NCBI RefSeq assembly: GCF_000620105.1 | Contig: NZ_JHVK01000015.1 | Span: 1 to 64,000, forward strand | From: Microvirgula aerodenitrificans DSM 15089 | GTDB lineage: Bacteria; Pseudomonadota; Gammaproteobacteria; Burkholderiales; Aquaspirillaceae | Length of the DNA stretch: 64,000 nucleotides | Direction of reading: 5' to 3' | Part shown: positions 1 to 8,728 of the stretch, one piece after another | Numbering within the stretch: position 1 is the stretch's first letter | Layout of the letters: each line of letters starts with the position of its first letter | Notes under the pieces: generated by a model | Seen by the model: only the letters and a program-made list of their open reading frames with translations | Told to the model about the DNA's origin: nothing | The model's database searches: none | Made by a program: the position numbers and the translations under genes

Positions 1-1544
1 TAGCCGTCCTCGTCGCGGTGCGCCGAGTCGCCGGCCAGGTAGTACTGGCCGTTGAACTCGTCCGGGAAGTAGGTCTTGCGGAAGCGGTCGGCATCGTTCC
101 AGATGGTGCGGACCAGGCTCGGGAACGGACGCTTGATGACCAGGAAGCCGCCATTGCCAAGTTCGACCGGCGCGCCGGATTCGTCGACGATATCGGCCAT
201 GATGCCCGGCAGCGGCAGGGTGCAACTGCCCGGCTTGGTCGCCACCGCGCCCGGCATCGGCGCGATCATCGCGCTGCCGGTTTCGGTCTGCCACCAGGTG
301 TCGACGATCGGGCAACGACCGCCGCCAACCACTTCGTAGTACCACATCCACGCTTCCGGGTTGATCGGCTCGCCGACCGTGCCGAGCAGGCGCAGGCTGG
401 ACAGGTCGAACTGCTTCGGCAGATCGGCGCCGAGCTTGATCAGCGAACGGATCGCCGTCGGGGCGGTGTAGAAGGTGGTGACCTTGTGGCGTTCGATCAT
501 GCTCCAGAAGCGGCTGGCGTCCGGGTAGGTCGGCACGCCCTCGAACACGACCTGGGTCGCGCCCATCGCCAGCGGGCCGTAGCAGATGTAGGTGTGGCCG
601 GTGATCCAGCCGACGTCAGCCGTGCACCAGAACACGTCGTCCGGCTTGTAGTCGAACGCCCAGCGGAAGCTGTTGGCGGCGCCGAGCAGGTAGCCGGCGC
701 TCGAATGCTGGATGCCCTTCGGCTTGCCGGTCGAACCGGAGGTGTACAGGATAAACAGCGGGTGATCGGCTTCGACCCAGGTCGGTTCGCAGTCGAGCGG
801 CAGACCGGCGGTCAGCTCGTCCCAGCCGATGTCGCGCGCACCCATCGGCGTATTGCCGGCGGTACGCTTCTGCACGATAACCTTCTCGACGCTGTCGCAA
901 CCGCCGGCGTCCAGCGCTTCGTCAACAGTCGCCTTCAGCGGCACGGTCTTGCCGCCGCGCATGCCTTCGTTGGCGGTAATGACGATTTTGGCGCCGGCAT
1001 CGATGATGCGGTCGCGCAGCGCGCCGGCGGAGAAGCCGCCGAACACCACCGAGTGAATGGCGCCGATGCGGGCGCAAGCCTGCATGGCAATGACGGCCTG
1101 CACCGTCATCGGCATGTAGATGACCACGCGGTCACCCTTTTCCACGCCGAGCTTTCTCAGGCCGTTGGCAAACTGGCACACCTGTTCATACAGGCTGCGG
1201 TAGCTGATCGGGGTGGACTGTCCGTCATCGGACTCGAAAATGATGGCGGTCTTGTCGCCATGCTGGTCGAGGTGACGGTCAAGGCAATTCCAGGAGACGT
1301 TCAGCAGGCCATCGTCGAACCATTTGAAGAACGGGGCATTGCTGCCGTCGAAGGTGCGGGTGAACGGCTTGTGCCAGCTCAGCAGTTCGCGGGCCAGGTC
1401 GGCCCAGAAGCCTTCGTAATCGTTGTTCGCGCGTTCGCAGACGGTGTTGTATGCCTCCATGCCGGACAGGGTGGCGTTCTGACGGAAAGCGTCGATCGGC
1501 GCGAAACTGCGGGTTTCCTTGAGTACGGATTCGATGGTGGACAT
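1..1544 (-). CDS. acs: Acetyl-CoA synthetase (AMP-forming), C-terminal part outside window
   Basis: Cytoplasmic enzyme that activates acetate with ATP and CoA to acetyl-CoA through an acetyl-adenylate. About 514 codons of a family usually near 650 residues are visible; the lysine-acetylation region of the C-terminal lid lies off the left edge. The adenylation P-loop [11 protein letters not shown] is near residue 265 and WWQTETG near residue 415, both diagnostic of the Acs family. The ATG at 1544 is preceded by AAGGAGA at good spacing. It lies 129 bp downstream of actP on the same strand, so acetate uptake and activation are probably co-expressed. A 510-codon open frame on the opposite strand is a codon-bias shadow. 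The identity is very secure. Confidence 0.96.
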   Translation of the reverse strand, partial: MSTIESVLKETRSFAPIDAFRQNATLSGMEAYNTVCERANNDYEGFWADLARELLSWHKPFTRTFDGSNAPFFKWFDDGLLNVSWNCLDRHLDQHGDKTAIIFESDDGQSTPISYRSLYEQVCQFANGLRKLGVEKGDRVVIYMPMTVQAVIAMQACARIGAIHSVVFGGFSAGALRDRIIDAGAKIVITANEGMRGGKTVPLKATVDEALDAGGCDSVEKVIVQKRTAGNTPMGARDIGWDELTAGLPLDCEPTWVEADHPLFILYTSGSTGKPKGIQHSSAGYLLGAANSFRWAFDYKPDDVFWCTADVGWITGHTYICYGPLAMGATQVVFEGVPTYPDASRFWSMIERHKVTTFYTAPTAIRSLIKLGADLPKQFDLSSLRLLGTVGEPINPEAWMWYYEVVGGGRCPIVDTWWQTETGSAMIAPMPGAVATKPGSCTLPLPGIMADIVDESGAPVELGNGGFLVIKRPFPSLVRTIWNDADRFRKTYFPDEFNGQYYLAGDSAHRDEDG

Positions 1545-1581
1545 GGCTGATTCTCCTTGGACATCTGTGAGACTGGTGTGG

Positions 1582-1664
1582 GGCAGTCCGGGTTGGGGCT
1601 TCCCCGACCCGGACTGCCGCCTCCCCGGTGGTGGCCGGGAAGGCCCCGCCCGTTTCCGGGCGGG
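1582..1664 (-). promoter_or_regulatory. Two strong hairpins in the actP-acs gap
   Basis: Positions 1582-1618 form a near-perfect inverted repeat: a 12-bp arm GGCAGTCCGGGT/ACCCGGACTGCC with an inner GGGG/CCCC. Positions 1645-1664 form a second one, CCCGCCCG-TTTC-CGGGCGGG. Neither is followed by a clear T-run on the minus strand, so they are not textbook Rho-independent terminators. In the actP-to-acs direction they could act as processing or stability elements, or as partial attenuators, that set different levels of symporter and synthetase. The repeats are seen directly; the function is inferred. Confidence 0.5.
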
Positions 1665-1673
1665 TGACTTGCT

Positions 1674-3350
1674 TTAGTGCTTGGATGCGCCGGTGGCGCC
1701 GATGCCGGTCATGGCCCGCACGAACTGGGCGTCAAACCTGGCACGTTCTTCGTTCGCGGTACGCGAGTTGTCGAGGACCGAGATGAGCCAGGTGCTCAGG
1801 AACGCCAGGGTCATCGAGAACAGGGCCGGGTTCTTGAACGGGAACAGCGGGGCGTCATGCTTCAGCACATCGACCCAGACCGTCGGCCCGAGCAGGATCA
1901 TGACCACGGCCGAGACCAGACCGATGGCACCGCCGAGCACGGCACCGCGGGTGGTCAGGCCCTTCCAGAACATGGACAGGAACAGGATCGGGAAGTTGGC
2001 CGATGCGGCGACCGAGAAGGCCAGGCCGACCATGAAGGCGACGTTCTGCGTTTCGAAGGCGATGCCGAGGATAATCGACAGCACGCCGAGCACCAGGGTG
2101 GTGATCTTCGACACACGGATTTCGTCCGCTTCGTTGGCCTTGCCCTTCTTGAACACGCTGGCGTACAGGTCATGCGACACCGCCGAGGCACCGGACAGGG
2201 CCAGACCCGACACCACAGCAAGAATCGTCGCGAATGCCACCGCCGAGATGAAGCCGAGGAACAGGTCGCCGCCCACGGCATCGGCCAGGTGGACCGCCGC
2301 CATGTTCGCACCGCCCAGCAGCTTGCCGCCCAGATTGCCGCCTTCGAAGAAGTTCGGGTTGGTGCCGACCAGCAGGATCGCGCCGAAGCCGATGATGAAG
2401 GTCAGGATGTAGAAGTAGCCGATGAAGCCCGTCGCGTAGAACACCGACTTGCGTGCTTCCTTGGCGTTCTTCACCGTGAAGAAGCGCATCAGGATGTGCG
2501 GCAGGCCTGCGGTACCGAACATCAGGGCGATGCCGAGCGAGATCGCGTCGATCGGGTTGGACACCAGCTGGCCCGGTTCCATGATCGCCAGATGCTTGCT
2601 GTGGACTTCGACCGACTTGGCGAACAGCGCCTCGGGGCTGAAGCCGACGTAGGCCAGCACCATGACCGCCATGAAGGTTGCACCGGACAGCAGCATGATC
2701 GCCTTGATGATCTGCACCCAGGTGGTGGCCAGCATGCCGCCGAAGGTCACGTACAGGACCATCAGCACGCCGACCATGACCACGGCCGACGAGTAGTTCA
2801 TGCCGAACAGCAACTGGATCAGCTTGCCGGCACCGACCATCTGCGCGATCAGGTAGATCGACACCACAATCAGCGTGCCGGTCGCGGCCAGCGAGCGGAC
2901 CGGGGTCTGCTGCAGGCGGTAGCTGGCGACGTCGGCAAACGTGTATTTGCCGAGGTTGCGCAGCCGCTCCGCGATCAGGAACAGAATCACCGGCCAGCCG
3001 ACCAGGAAGCCCATCGAGTAGATCAGGCCGTCATAGCCGGAGGTGTACACCATGGCGGAAATGCCGAGGAAGGACGCGGCGGACATGTAGTCGCCAGCGA
3101 TGGCGAGTCCGTTCTGGAAGCCGGTGATGCCGCCACCGGCTGCATAGAAGTCGGACGCAGAACGCGTGCGGCGGGCAGCCCAGTAGGTGATGCCCAGCGT
3201 GAACGCGACAAACACGAAGAACATGATGATGGCGTGCATGTTCAGCGGTTGCTGCTTCACGTCACCTTCGATCGCGCCGGCGGCAAGCGCGGCGAGCGGG
3301 AGCAGGGCGATGGCACCCCCTCCCAGAATGGAAAGCCAGCGTTGTTTCAT
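1674..3350 (-). CDS. actP: Cation/acetate symporter ActP (SSS family)
   Basis: Inner-membrane sodium:solute symporter that imports acetate and other short carboxylates. The 558-residue length matches the family (E. coli ActP is about 549). It has an N-terminal signal-like hydrophobic segment followed by about 13 membrane spans. The stretch around [20 protein letters not shown] (about residues 68-87) is typical of SSS acetate permeases. The start overlaps the end of the small DUF485 gene by 4 bases, the standard yjcH-actP coupling, and acs follows. Identity is secure. The exact substrate range cannot be read from sequence. Confidence 0.95.
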   Translation of the reverse strand: MKQRWLSILGGGAIALLPLAALAAGAIEGDVKQQPLNMHAIIMFFVFVAFTLGITYWAARRTRSASDFYAAGGGITGFQNGLAIAGDYMSAASFLGISAMVYTSGYDGLIYSMGFLVGWPVILFLIAERLRNLGKYTFADVASYRLQQTPVRSLAATGTLIVVSIYLIAQMVGAGKLIQLLFGMNYSSAVVMVGVLMVLYVTFGGMLATTWVQIIKAIMLLSGATFMAVMVLAYVGFSPEALFAKSVEVHSKHLAIMEPGQLVSNPIDAISLGIALMFGTAGLPHILMRFFTVKNAKEARKSVFYATGFIGYFYILTFIIGFGAILLVGTNPNFFEGGNLGGKLLGGANMAAVHLADAVGGDLFLGFISAVAFATILAVVSGLALSGASAVSHDLYASVFKKGKANEADEIRVSKITTLVLGVLSIILGIAFETQNVAFMVGLAFSVAASANFPILFLSMFWKGLTTRGAVLGGAIGLVSAVVMILLGPTVWVDVLKHDAPLFPFKNPALFSMTLAFLSTWLISVLDNSRTANEERARFDAQFVRAMTGIGATGASKH

Positions 3351-3661
3351 GCGTTCACCTCATCGACAATTTGCTGATTGAGCTGGTCGAACTCGGTATT
3401 CGCCCGGCGCACATAGATGCCGGTCAGGACGAAAGCCGACAGAATGATGCCGATACCCACCGGGATGCCCCAGGTGGTCACGCCGCTGCTGCTGATGGGC
3501 GTGCCGAGCGTATGCGGCGAAAAAGCCAGAATCAGGATGAAGCCGTAGTAAATGACCAGCATGGCGATCGAGAGCGCCCAGCCGAAGCTGGTTTTCTTGT
3601 GCACCAGCTCTGCGAACTTCGGGTTTTGTTGTACCCGTTTTAGGACTTCGTCGTTGTTCAT
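3347..3661 (-). CDS. yjcH: DUF485 membrane protein YjcH
   Basis: A 104-residue inner-membrane protein with two membrane spans, about residues 24-46 and 60-84, and charged termini. DUF485 proteins are almost always encoded directly upstream of actP and are thought to assist the acetate permease; their biochemical role is not settled. The ATG at 3661 is chosen over the upstream in-frame start at 3703 because a textbook AGGAGG lies just before it. Its stop overlaps the actP start by 4 bases, implying coupled translation. It is the first gene of the yjcH-actP-acs unit. Confidence 0.93.
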   Translation of the reverse strand: MNNDEVLKRVQQNPKFAELVHKKTSFGWALSIAMLVIYYGFILILAFSPHTLGTPISSSGVTTWGIPVGIGIILSAFVLTGIYVRRANTEFDQLNQQIVDEVNA

Positions 3662-3982
3662 CGTTTCCTCCTTTGGGTGGCGCGGACAGCGAAGGTCCGG
3701 CACGCAATGGAATGTACGTTGACGTTGACGTCAGCCTCCAATCGCAATTTTTGATGCAGAAAATCACGCAGACTGATGCTGTGGTGCACAAACCCAGTAC
3801 TGGCAAGGCTTTGCGGGCTGTTAATGACACTGGGAAGTGCGAGAAAAATTGGAATTTTTGCTCTAATTTACTGCTGTCGCTTGTCATGACCCCTGTAGAA
3901 TCAAGGTCAATAATTGGGAATGAGCGTCGCTTTTCGTCGCCCTGGTGACGTGGGCGGCGGCCAGCCAGACCAGGAGGAGTAG
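3662..3982. promoter_or_regulatory. Divergent intergenic region, yjcH / LysR gene
   Basis: This 321-bp spacer is clearly more AT-rich than its flanks, especially 3840-3925, and must hold promoters for both the acetate operon (minus) and the LysR gene (plus). A LysR-type regulator usually binds such a divergent region. I see no unambiguous -35/-10 pair. TGGCA...TTGC near 3801-3815 resembles a sigma-54 element, but its spacing is one base short. Confidence 0.55.
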
Positions 3983-4891
3983 ATGGAACTCTATCAATTG
4001 CGCACCTTTGTCACCGTGGCCCAGCAGGGACACCTGACCCAGGCCGCCGAACTGCTGCACCTGAGCCAGCCAGCCGTTACCGCACAGATCAAGGCGCTGG
4101 AAGAAGACATGGGCATGCCGCTGTTCGACCGCAGCGCCGGTGGTGTCCGGCTGACGCGGGCCGGCGAGGAATTGCTGCCGCGGGCCCAGTCGATCCTGAC
4201 GTCCAGCCGCGATCTGCTGAACCACGCGCGCGGGCTGAAAGGCCAGTTGGCGGGACGGGCCATCATCGGCACCATCACCACGCCGGAAATGCTGCATATC
4301 GGGCCGTGGATTGCGTCGCTGGTGGAAAAATACCCGCTACTGGATATCCAGATCCGTCACAACGTGACCGGCGTCATTCTGAACCAGGTGCGCAAGAAGG
4401 AAATCGACGCCGGCTTCTATATCGGCAAGAACCCGTATGTGAACGTCAATACCGTGCACCTGGCCGACATCCACTTCCGGGTCATGGTGCCGAACGGCTG
4501 GCGCGAACGGATCGAAAGTGGCGGGCCGAAGGCGCTGGGCAAGATTCCGTGGGTCGGCATGTCGTCGCTGTCGAGTTTCAACAAGCTCTGTAGCGAATTG
4601 TGGCGCGAACTCAATATTGCCCCGAAAAAACTGATCGACGTCGACCATGTCCCGATCATGGCGACGCTGATGTCGGTCGGTATCGGTGCAGTGCTGATGC
4701 GCGAGGACGATGCCATTCGCGCCGACGCCGACGGCATGGGCTATCTGGTGCCCGATGTGGTCAAGACTGCCGAACTGCAGTTCATCTATCCGGCTGATCG
4801 CGATGGCGATCCGGTCATCGATGCGTTGCGCGTCGAACTGGCCAGCGAATGGCGCGGTCTGGGCGTGCCTGCTCCCGGGGCGCAGCCATAA
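3983..4891 (+). CDS. LysR-family transcriptional regulator
   Basis: A 302-residue LysR-type regulator. The N-terminal winged helix-turn-helix (residues 1-60, with HLTQAAELLHLSQPAVTAQI) is classical. Residues about 90-295 form the periplasmic-binding-protein-like co-inducer domain. GGAGGAGTAG precedes the ATG. It is transcribed divergently from yjcH-actP-acs across a 321-bp AT-rich spacer, so acetate metabolism is the obvious candidate regulon; this rests on position only. The ligand is unknown. Confidence 0.9.
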   Translation: MELYQLRTFVTVAQQGHLTQAAELLHLSQPAVTAQIKALEEDMGMPLFDRSAGGVRLTRAGEELLPRAQSILTSSRDLLNHARGLKGQLAGRAIIGTITTPEMLHIGPWIASLVEKYPLLDIQIRHNVTGVILNQVRKKEIDAGFYIGKNPYVNVNTVHLADIHFRVMVPNGWRERIESGGPKALGKIPWVGMSSLSSFNKLCSELWRELNIAPKKLIDVDHVPIMATLMSVGIGAVLMREDDAIRADADGMGYLVPDVVKTAELQFIYPADRDGDPVIDALRVELASEWRGLGVPAPGAQP

Positions 4892-4965
4892 CCCTGCTGG
4901 CGGTGTGAATTTCGCCCCGGCAGCGCAGGCCGTATGCTGGCCGCTTTCCCTCAGCCGTTATCGCC

Positions 4966-6405
4966 ATGCCGACCCTGCAACAGCGCCTGCTTCCTTCCCG
5001 CCATGCCGCGGTGCATGCCGAATTCGCCCGCCGGGTATTGCCGACCCCGCTGCCGTCGCCACGGCTGGCGATCGTCAACACCGCACTGGCCGCGTCGCTC
5101 GGCATCGACGCGCCGACGGCCGACGCGGTGGGTACGGTCGCCCTGCTGGCCGGCAATGCCGGCGGAGAAGCGGCGGCCACGGTCTACGCCGGTCATCAGT
5201 TCGGTGTGTGGGTGCCGCAGCTTGGCGATGGCCGTGCCTTGCTGCTCGGCGAGATCGACAGTGCGGACGGCCCGCAGGAAATCCAGCTGAAAGGAGCCGG
5301 GCAGACGCCGTATTCGCGCATGGGTGACGGCCGTGCCGTGCTGCGTTCGTCAATCCGCGAATACCTGTGTTCCGAAGCGATGCACGGGCTGGGCATTCCG
5401 ACCACGCGGGCGCTGAGCATGGTGACCTCGCCGGCCAGGGTGCGGCGCGAGCAGATGGAAACGACGGCGGTGGTGGCCCGGGTGTCACCGAGTTTCATCC
5501 GCTTCGGCCACTTCGAGTTCTTTGCCCACCACGGCCGGCTGGAGGCCCTGCGTGCGCTGGCCGACTACGTGATCGACCGCCATTTCCCTGCCTGCCGCGC
5601 CCATGCCGACCCGGTGCTGGCGCTGTTCGGCGAGGTGGTGGCCCGCACGGCGACGCTGATGGCCGACTGGCAGGTGGTCGGCTTCTGTCACGGGGTGATG
5701 AATACCGACAATATGTCCATCCTCGGCCTGACGCTCGACTATGGACCGTTCGGCTTTCTGGATGGTTTCGATGCTGGCCACATCTGCAACCACTCCGATC
5801 CGTCCGGCCGCTATGCGTGGGACCGCCAGCCCGGCATCGGCCAGTGGAATCTGGCCTGCCTGGCCAGCGCCCTGCTGCCGCTGACCGGGCAGGCCGGGCT
5901 GGAAGCCGCGCTGGCACGCTATACCGGGCTGTTCGAGACCGCACTGGCCGCGCGCTTTGCCGCCAAGCTGGGTCTTGCCGACTGGGAGGACGAGCGGGAC
6001 TGGCCGCTGCTGACGGCGCTGCTCGAACAGATGAATGCCGAGCGGACCGACTGGACGCTGTTCTGGCGCCGGCTGGGTGATTTTGCCGCGCAGCGCAATG
6101 AGGCGGTTCGTGACCTGTTTGTCGATCGCGAGCGCTTTGATCGCTGGGCCGCCGACTATCGCCGCCGCCTGCACGGTGACGCGGCCGCACGCGGCCGGGC
6201 GATGCAGGCGGTCAACCCGCGCATCGTGCTGCGCAACTGGATGGCCGAGGCGGCGATCCGGGCGGCGGAACAGGAAGATTTCTCGCTGATGGCGGCACTG
6301 GCTGCGGCGCTGGCCCGGCCGTACGCCGACGGCATCGGCGACGAGGCCTGGGCCGGTCTGCCGCCGGACTGGGCCGACGGGCTGTCCGTCAGTTGTTCGA
6401 GCTGA
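4966..6405 (+). CDS. selO: Protein adenylyltransferase SelO (YdiU/UPF0061)
   Basis: Pseudokinase-fold enzyme that transfers AMP from ATP to Ser/Thr/Tyr of target proteins, linked to redox stress in the family. The 479-residue length matches E. coli SelO. Visible motifs are GHQFGVWVPQLGDGRA (about residues 75-90), the LKGAGQTPYSRMGDGRAVLR nucleotide site and CHGVMNTDNMSI with DYGPFGFLD, the metal-binding part. The protein ends in SCSS: the conserved penultimate-region cysteine that is selenocysteine in animal SelO is an ordinary TGT codon here. Its 3' end overlaps the convergent lpxH by about 17 bases. Confidence 0.95.
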   Translation: MPTLQQRLLPSRHAAVHAEFARRVLPTPLPSPRLAIVNTALAASLGIDAPTADAVGTVALLAGNAGGEAAATVYAGHQFGVWVPQLGDGRALLLGEIDSADGPQEIQLKGAGQTPYSRMGDGRAVLRSSIREYLCSEAMHGLGIPTTRALSMVTSPARVRREQMETTAVVARVSPSFIRFGHFEFFAHHGRLEALRALADYVIDRHFPACRAHADPVLALFGEVVARTATLMADWQVVGFCHGVMNTDNMSILGLTLDYGPFGFLDGFDAGHICNHSDPSGRYAWDRQPGIGQWNLACLASALLPLTGQAGLEAALARYTGLFETALAARFAAKLGLADWEDERDWPLLTALLEQMNAERTDWTLFWRRLGDFAAQRNEAVRDLFVDRERFDRWAADYRRRLHGDAAARGRAMQAVNPRIVLRNWMAEAAIRAAEQEDFSLMAALAAALARPYADGIGDEAWAGLPPDWADGLSVSCSS

Positions 6406-7141
6406 GTGCGGCCAGATCGGCGAGCGGGTCAGCGCTGAAGCGCGGGCCGCCGGCATCGACCCACAAACCGCCCATCTGACCGGGACGCCAGTCCGGCAGC
6501 ACCCAGCGCTCGCGCTGGTCGCGTCCGACACGGTGATAGTGGTGACCCGGGCGATGGGTATGGCCATGGATCAGCGTGGCCCCGGGATGCGCTGCCAGCA
6601 GGCTGGCCACGGCGCCGGCATTGACGTCCATGATTGCGGCCGGCTTGTCTGCCTTGTCGGCCTGGCTGCGTGCGCGCAGCGCACGGGCGATGGCGCGACG
6701 AATGGACAACGGCAGGTGTTCCAGCAACCAGCGCCGGGCAGGACGGCGGATGGCGGCACGGTAGCGCTGGTAGGCGACATCATCGGTGCACAGGCTGTCG
6801 CCGTGGCTGAGCAGGTAGCGGCGGTCGTACAGGGTGACGGTGGCCGGATCGTCGAGCAGGCTGACCCCGGTCCGGGCGGCAAAGCGCCGGCCGATCAGGA
6901 AATCGCGGTTGCCGTTCATGACCCGGACCGGCGTGATGGCGGTAAAGGCGGCCAGACGCGCCTGCAGGTCACTGGAGAAGGGCGTGTCGTCGTCGTCGCC
7001 CAGCCAGGCATCGAACAGGTCGCCAAGCAGGTAGAGCGCGTCGATGCGCCCGCTGGCTTCGCCGAGCAGGGCGGTGAAACGGTCATTGAAGGCCGGAGTA
7101 TCGGCAGACAGGTGCAGGTCGGACAGGAAAAGGGTGGCCAC
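6389..7141 (-). CDS. lpxH: UDP-2,3-diacylglucosamine diphosphatase LpxH
   Basis: Calcineurin-like metallophosphoesterase of lipid A synthesis that hydrolyses UDP-2,3-diacylglucosamine to lipid X and UMP at the inner face of the inner membrane. The five metal/catalytic motifs are visible: SDLHLS near the N-terminus, GDLFDAWLGDDDD, NGNRDFLIG, LSHGDSLCTDD and HGHTHRPGHH. The GTG at 7141 gives a 250-residue protein starting VATLFLSDLHL, which matches family length; an ATG at 7213 would add 24 residues unlike the family. It lies downstream of ppiB on the same strand, a common betaproteobacterial and enterobacterial pairing. Confidence 0.93.
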   Translation of the reverse strand: MATLFLSDLHLSADTPAFNDRFTALLGEASGRIDALYLLGDLFDAWLGDDDDTPFSSDLQARLAAFTAITPVRVMNGNRDFLIGRRFAARTGVSLLDDPATVTLYDRRYLLSHGDSLCTDDVAYQRYRAAIRRPARRWLLEHLPLSIRRAIARALRARSQADKADKPAAIMDVNAGAVASLLAAHPGATLIHGHTHRPGHHYHRVGRDQRERWVLPDWRPGQMGGLWVDAGGPRFSADPLADLAALSSNN

Positions 7142-7244
7142 GTAGGGTGCGGTCCGGCAAGGAGTGCCATGCGGGTTGGAAGAGCGGGCGCAGCGGGCAG
7201 GCACCGGCGCCATGGCAGCCGTCGGTACCCGCCTTCATCAGCAG

Positions 7245-7281
7245 CCGGAACGGTGCGGGCCAGACGCCTGCGCCGTTCCGG
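7245..7281 (-). terminator. Hairpin between ppiB and lpxH
   Basis: A 9-bp perfect arm pair CCGGAACGG/CCGTTCCGG with partial inner pairing sits just after the ppiB stop codon. No T-run follows on the minus strand, so it is at best a weak or Rho-assisted terminator, or an mRNA stabiliser that lowers read-through into lpxH. Confidence 0.35.
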
Positions 7282-7290
7282 CCGGGCGGA

Positions 7291-7797
7291 TCAGGCCGCG
7301 GCGGCTTCGACCACTTCGGCCTTTTCGACCACGACGTCTTCCAGCGGCACATCCTGGTGCATGCCGCGGCGGCCGGTCTTGACCGTCTTGATATTGTCGA
7401 CCACGTCCTTGCCATCGACCACTTCACCGAACACGCAGTAGCCGAAACCCTGTGCATCCGCGCTCTTGAAGTCGAGGAAATCGTTGTCGGCCACATTGAT
7501 GAAGAACTGCGCCGACGCCGAGTGCGGGGCGCTGGTGCGGGCCATGGCCACGGTGTAGATCTTGTTCGACAGACCGTTGGCGGCCTCGTTCTCGATCGGT
7601 TCGCGGGTCGGCTTCTGCACCATGCCGGCAGCGAAACCGCCGCCCTGGATCATGAAGCCGTTGATGATGCGATGGAACACGGTGCCATCGAAATGGCCGT
7701 CGCGCACATACTGCTCGAAGTTGGCAACGGTCTTCGGCGCTTTGTCGGCGAACAGTTGCAGGGTGATGACGCCGAAGTTGGTGGTCAGCTTGATCAT
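7291..7797 (-). CDS. ppiB: Peptidyl-prolyl cis-trans isomerase B (cytoplasmic cyclophilin)
   Basis: A 168-residue cyclophilin without a signal peptide, hence cytoplasmic. It catalyses cis-trans isomerisation of prolyl bonds. The catalytic [13 protein letters not shown] (Arg/Phe/Gln site) is near residue 41, [17 protein letters not shown] near residue 85 and the FGYCVFGEV segment near residue 121. The sequence ends in a short Ala-rich tail. It lies 21 bp downstream of a periplasmic paralogue, so the two cyclophilins look like a duplicated pair with different destinations. Confidence 0.95.
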   Translation of the reverse strand: MIKLTTNFGVITLQLFADKAPKTVANFEQYVRDGHFDGTVFHRIINGFMIQGGGFAAGMVQKPTREPIENEAANGLSNKIYTVAMARTSAPHSASAQFFINVADNDFLDFKSADAQGFGYCVFGEVVDGKDVVDNIKTVKTGRRGMHQDVPLEDVVVEKAEVVEAAAA

Positions 7798-7818
7798 TAC
7801 AGTCTTTCCTGGGAGAAA

Positions 7819-8379
7819 TTACGGAAGCAGCGTGGCTTTTTCGATCAGGACCGGCGTGGCCGGCACATCCTGATACATGCCCTGCCGGGTCGTCCTGCTT
7901 TTGGCGATGCGGTTCACGACATCCATGCCCTTGACCACGCGGCCGAACACGGCATAGCCATAGCCTTGCGTGGTCGGTGCCCGGTAGTTGAGAAAGGCGT
8001 TGTCAGCCACATTGATGAAGAACTGGGCGCTGGCCGAGTTCGGGTCCGAAGTGCGGGCCATGGCCAGCGTGCCGAGCTCGTTCTTCAGGCCATTATTGGC
8101 TTCGTTCGGAATCGGTGCACGGGTCGGCTTTTCCTTGAACGTGCGGTCAAAGCCGCCGCCCTGGACCATGAAACCGTCGATCACGCGATGAAACTGCGTG
8201 CCGTCATAGAAGCCGTCTTTCACATACTGGGTAAAGTTGGCGACAGTCTTCGGCGCCTGCTCCGGATAGAGCTCGACTTCGACCGTACCCTGGCTGGTCT
8301 TCAACGCAACATGCGGGTTGGCGGCCAGCGCCGTCAGTGAGCACAGGCCCAGCGCGAGCGCGACAAGCGTGGTTTTCAT
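7819..8379 (-). CDS. ppiA: Periplasmic peptidyl-prolyl cis-trans isomerase (cyclophilin A type)
   Basis: A 186-residue cyclophilin with an N-terminal signal peptide ([20 protein letters not shown], cleavage near residue 20), so it acts in the periplasm on exported proteins. Family motifs [14 protein letters not shown] and [17 protein letters not shown] are intact. The ATG at 8379 is preferred over the upstream frame start at 8475 because it begins the signal peptide and is preceded by AAGGA. It is followed closely by ppiB on the same strand. Confidence 0.94.
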   Translation of the reverse strand: MKTTLVALALGLCSLTALAANPHVALKTSQGTVEVELYPEQAPKTVANFTQYVKDGFYDGTQFHRVIDGFMVQGGGFDRTFKEKPTRAPIPNEANNGLKNELGTLAMARTSDPNSASAQFFINVADNAFLNYRAPTTQGYGYAVFGRVVKGMDVVNRIAKSRTTRQGMYQDVPATPVLIEKATLLP

Positions 8380-8728
8380 CAAGAGTCCTTGCTGGCGTTG
8401 TACTTGAGTGCCGAATTCTAGCACGTTGGCCCTTTTCTTCCTGTCGGCCGCGCGGGGTTTTCGCGACAAAATCACTGGCCGGCCACTGCCGGGGTGGATG
8501 ACGGCCGGCGGCGGCAGATCATAAAAACCACAGTAATGGCTGAGTCATTTGCCATGCCGTTTTTCGCGGAGTAGGGTCTTTTCCGAAGGCCAAGGATAAA
8601 TTCGGGGGCTGCGTTTGCCTGTTCAGTCATCGCTGCAGGTTCAAGTGGCGCCTGAATTTCCATTTGTGTCACCTCTCATTGAAAATCCTGCGCAGGCAAT
8701 GATGTAGGCCACCTACAAGGTATCCGAT
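8380..8728. other. Intergenic region, no gene recognised
   Basis: This is a 349-bp spacer between divergent ppiA and the large exported-protein gene. A 66-codon minus-strand frame (8472-8672) has no ribosome site or recognisable features, and I do not call it. The last 60 bp before 8729 are AT-rich and probably contain the promoter of the following gene. No clear repeats are visible. Confidence 0.5.

Noticed and set aside
18-1550. 510-codon plus-strand open frame
   Set aside because: It is fully antisense to acs, whose motifs are unmistakable; long opposite frames are typical of GC-rich codon bias.
1677-3377. 566-codon plus-strand open frame over actP
   Set aside because: The composition is His/Arg/Gln-rich without any domain; it is a shadow of the symporter gene.
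3795-3820. Sigma-54 promoter upstream of the LysR gene
   Set aside because: TGGCA and TTGC are present but the -24/-12 spacing is one base short, and no enhancer-binding protein is nearby.
8472-8672. 66-codon minus-strand frame between ppiA and the 8729 gene
   Set aside because: No ribosome site and no recognisable features; it lies where promoters are expected.
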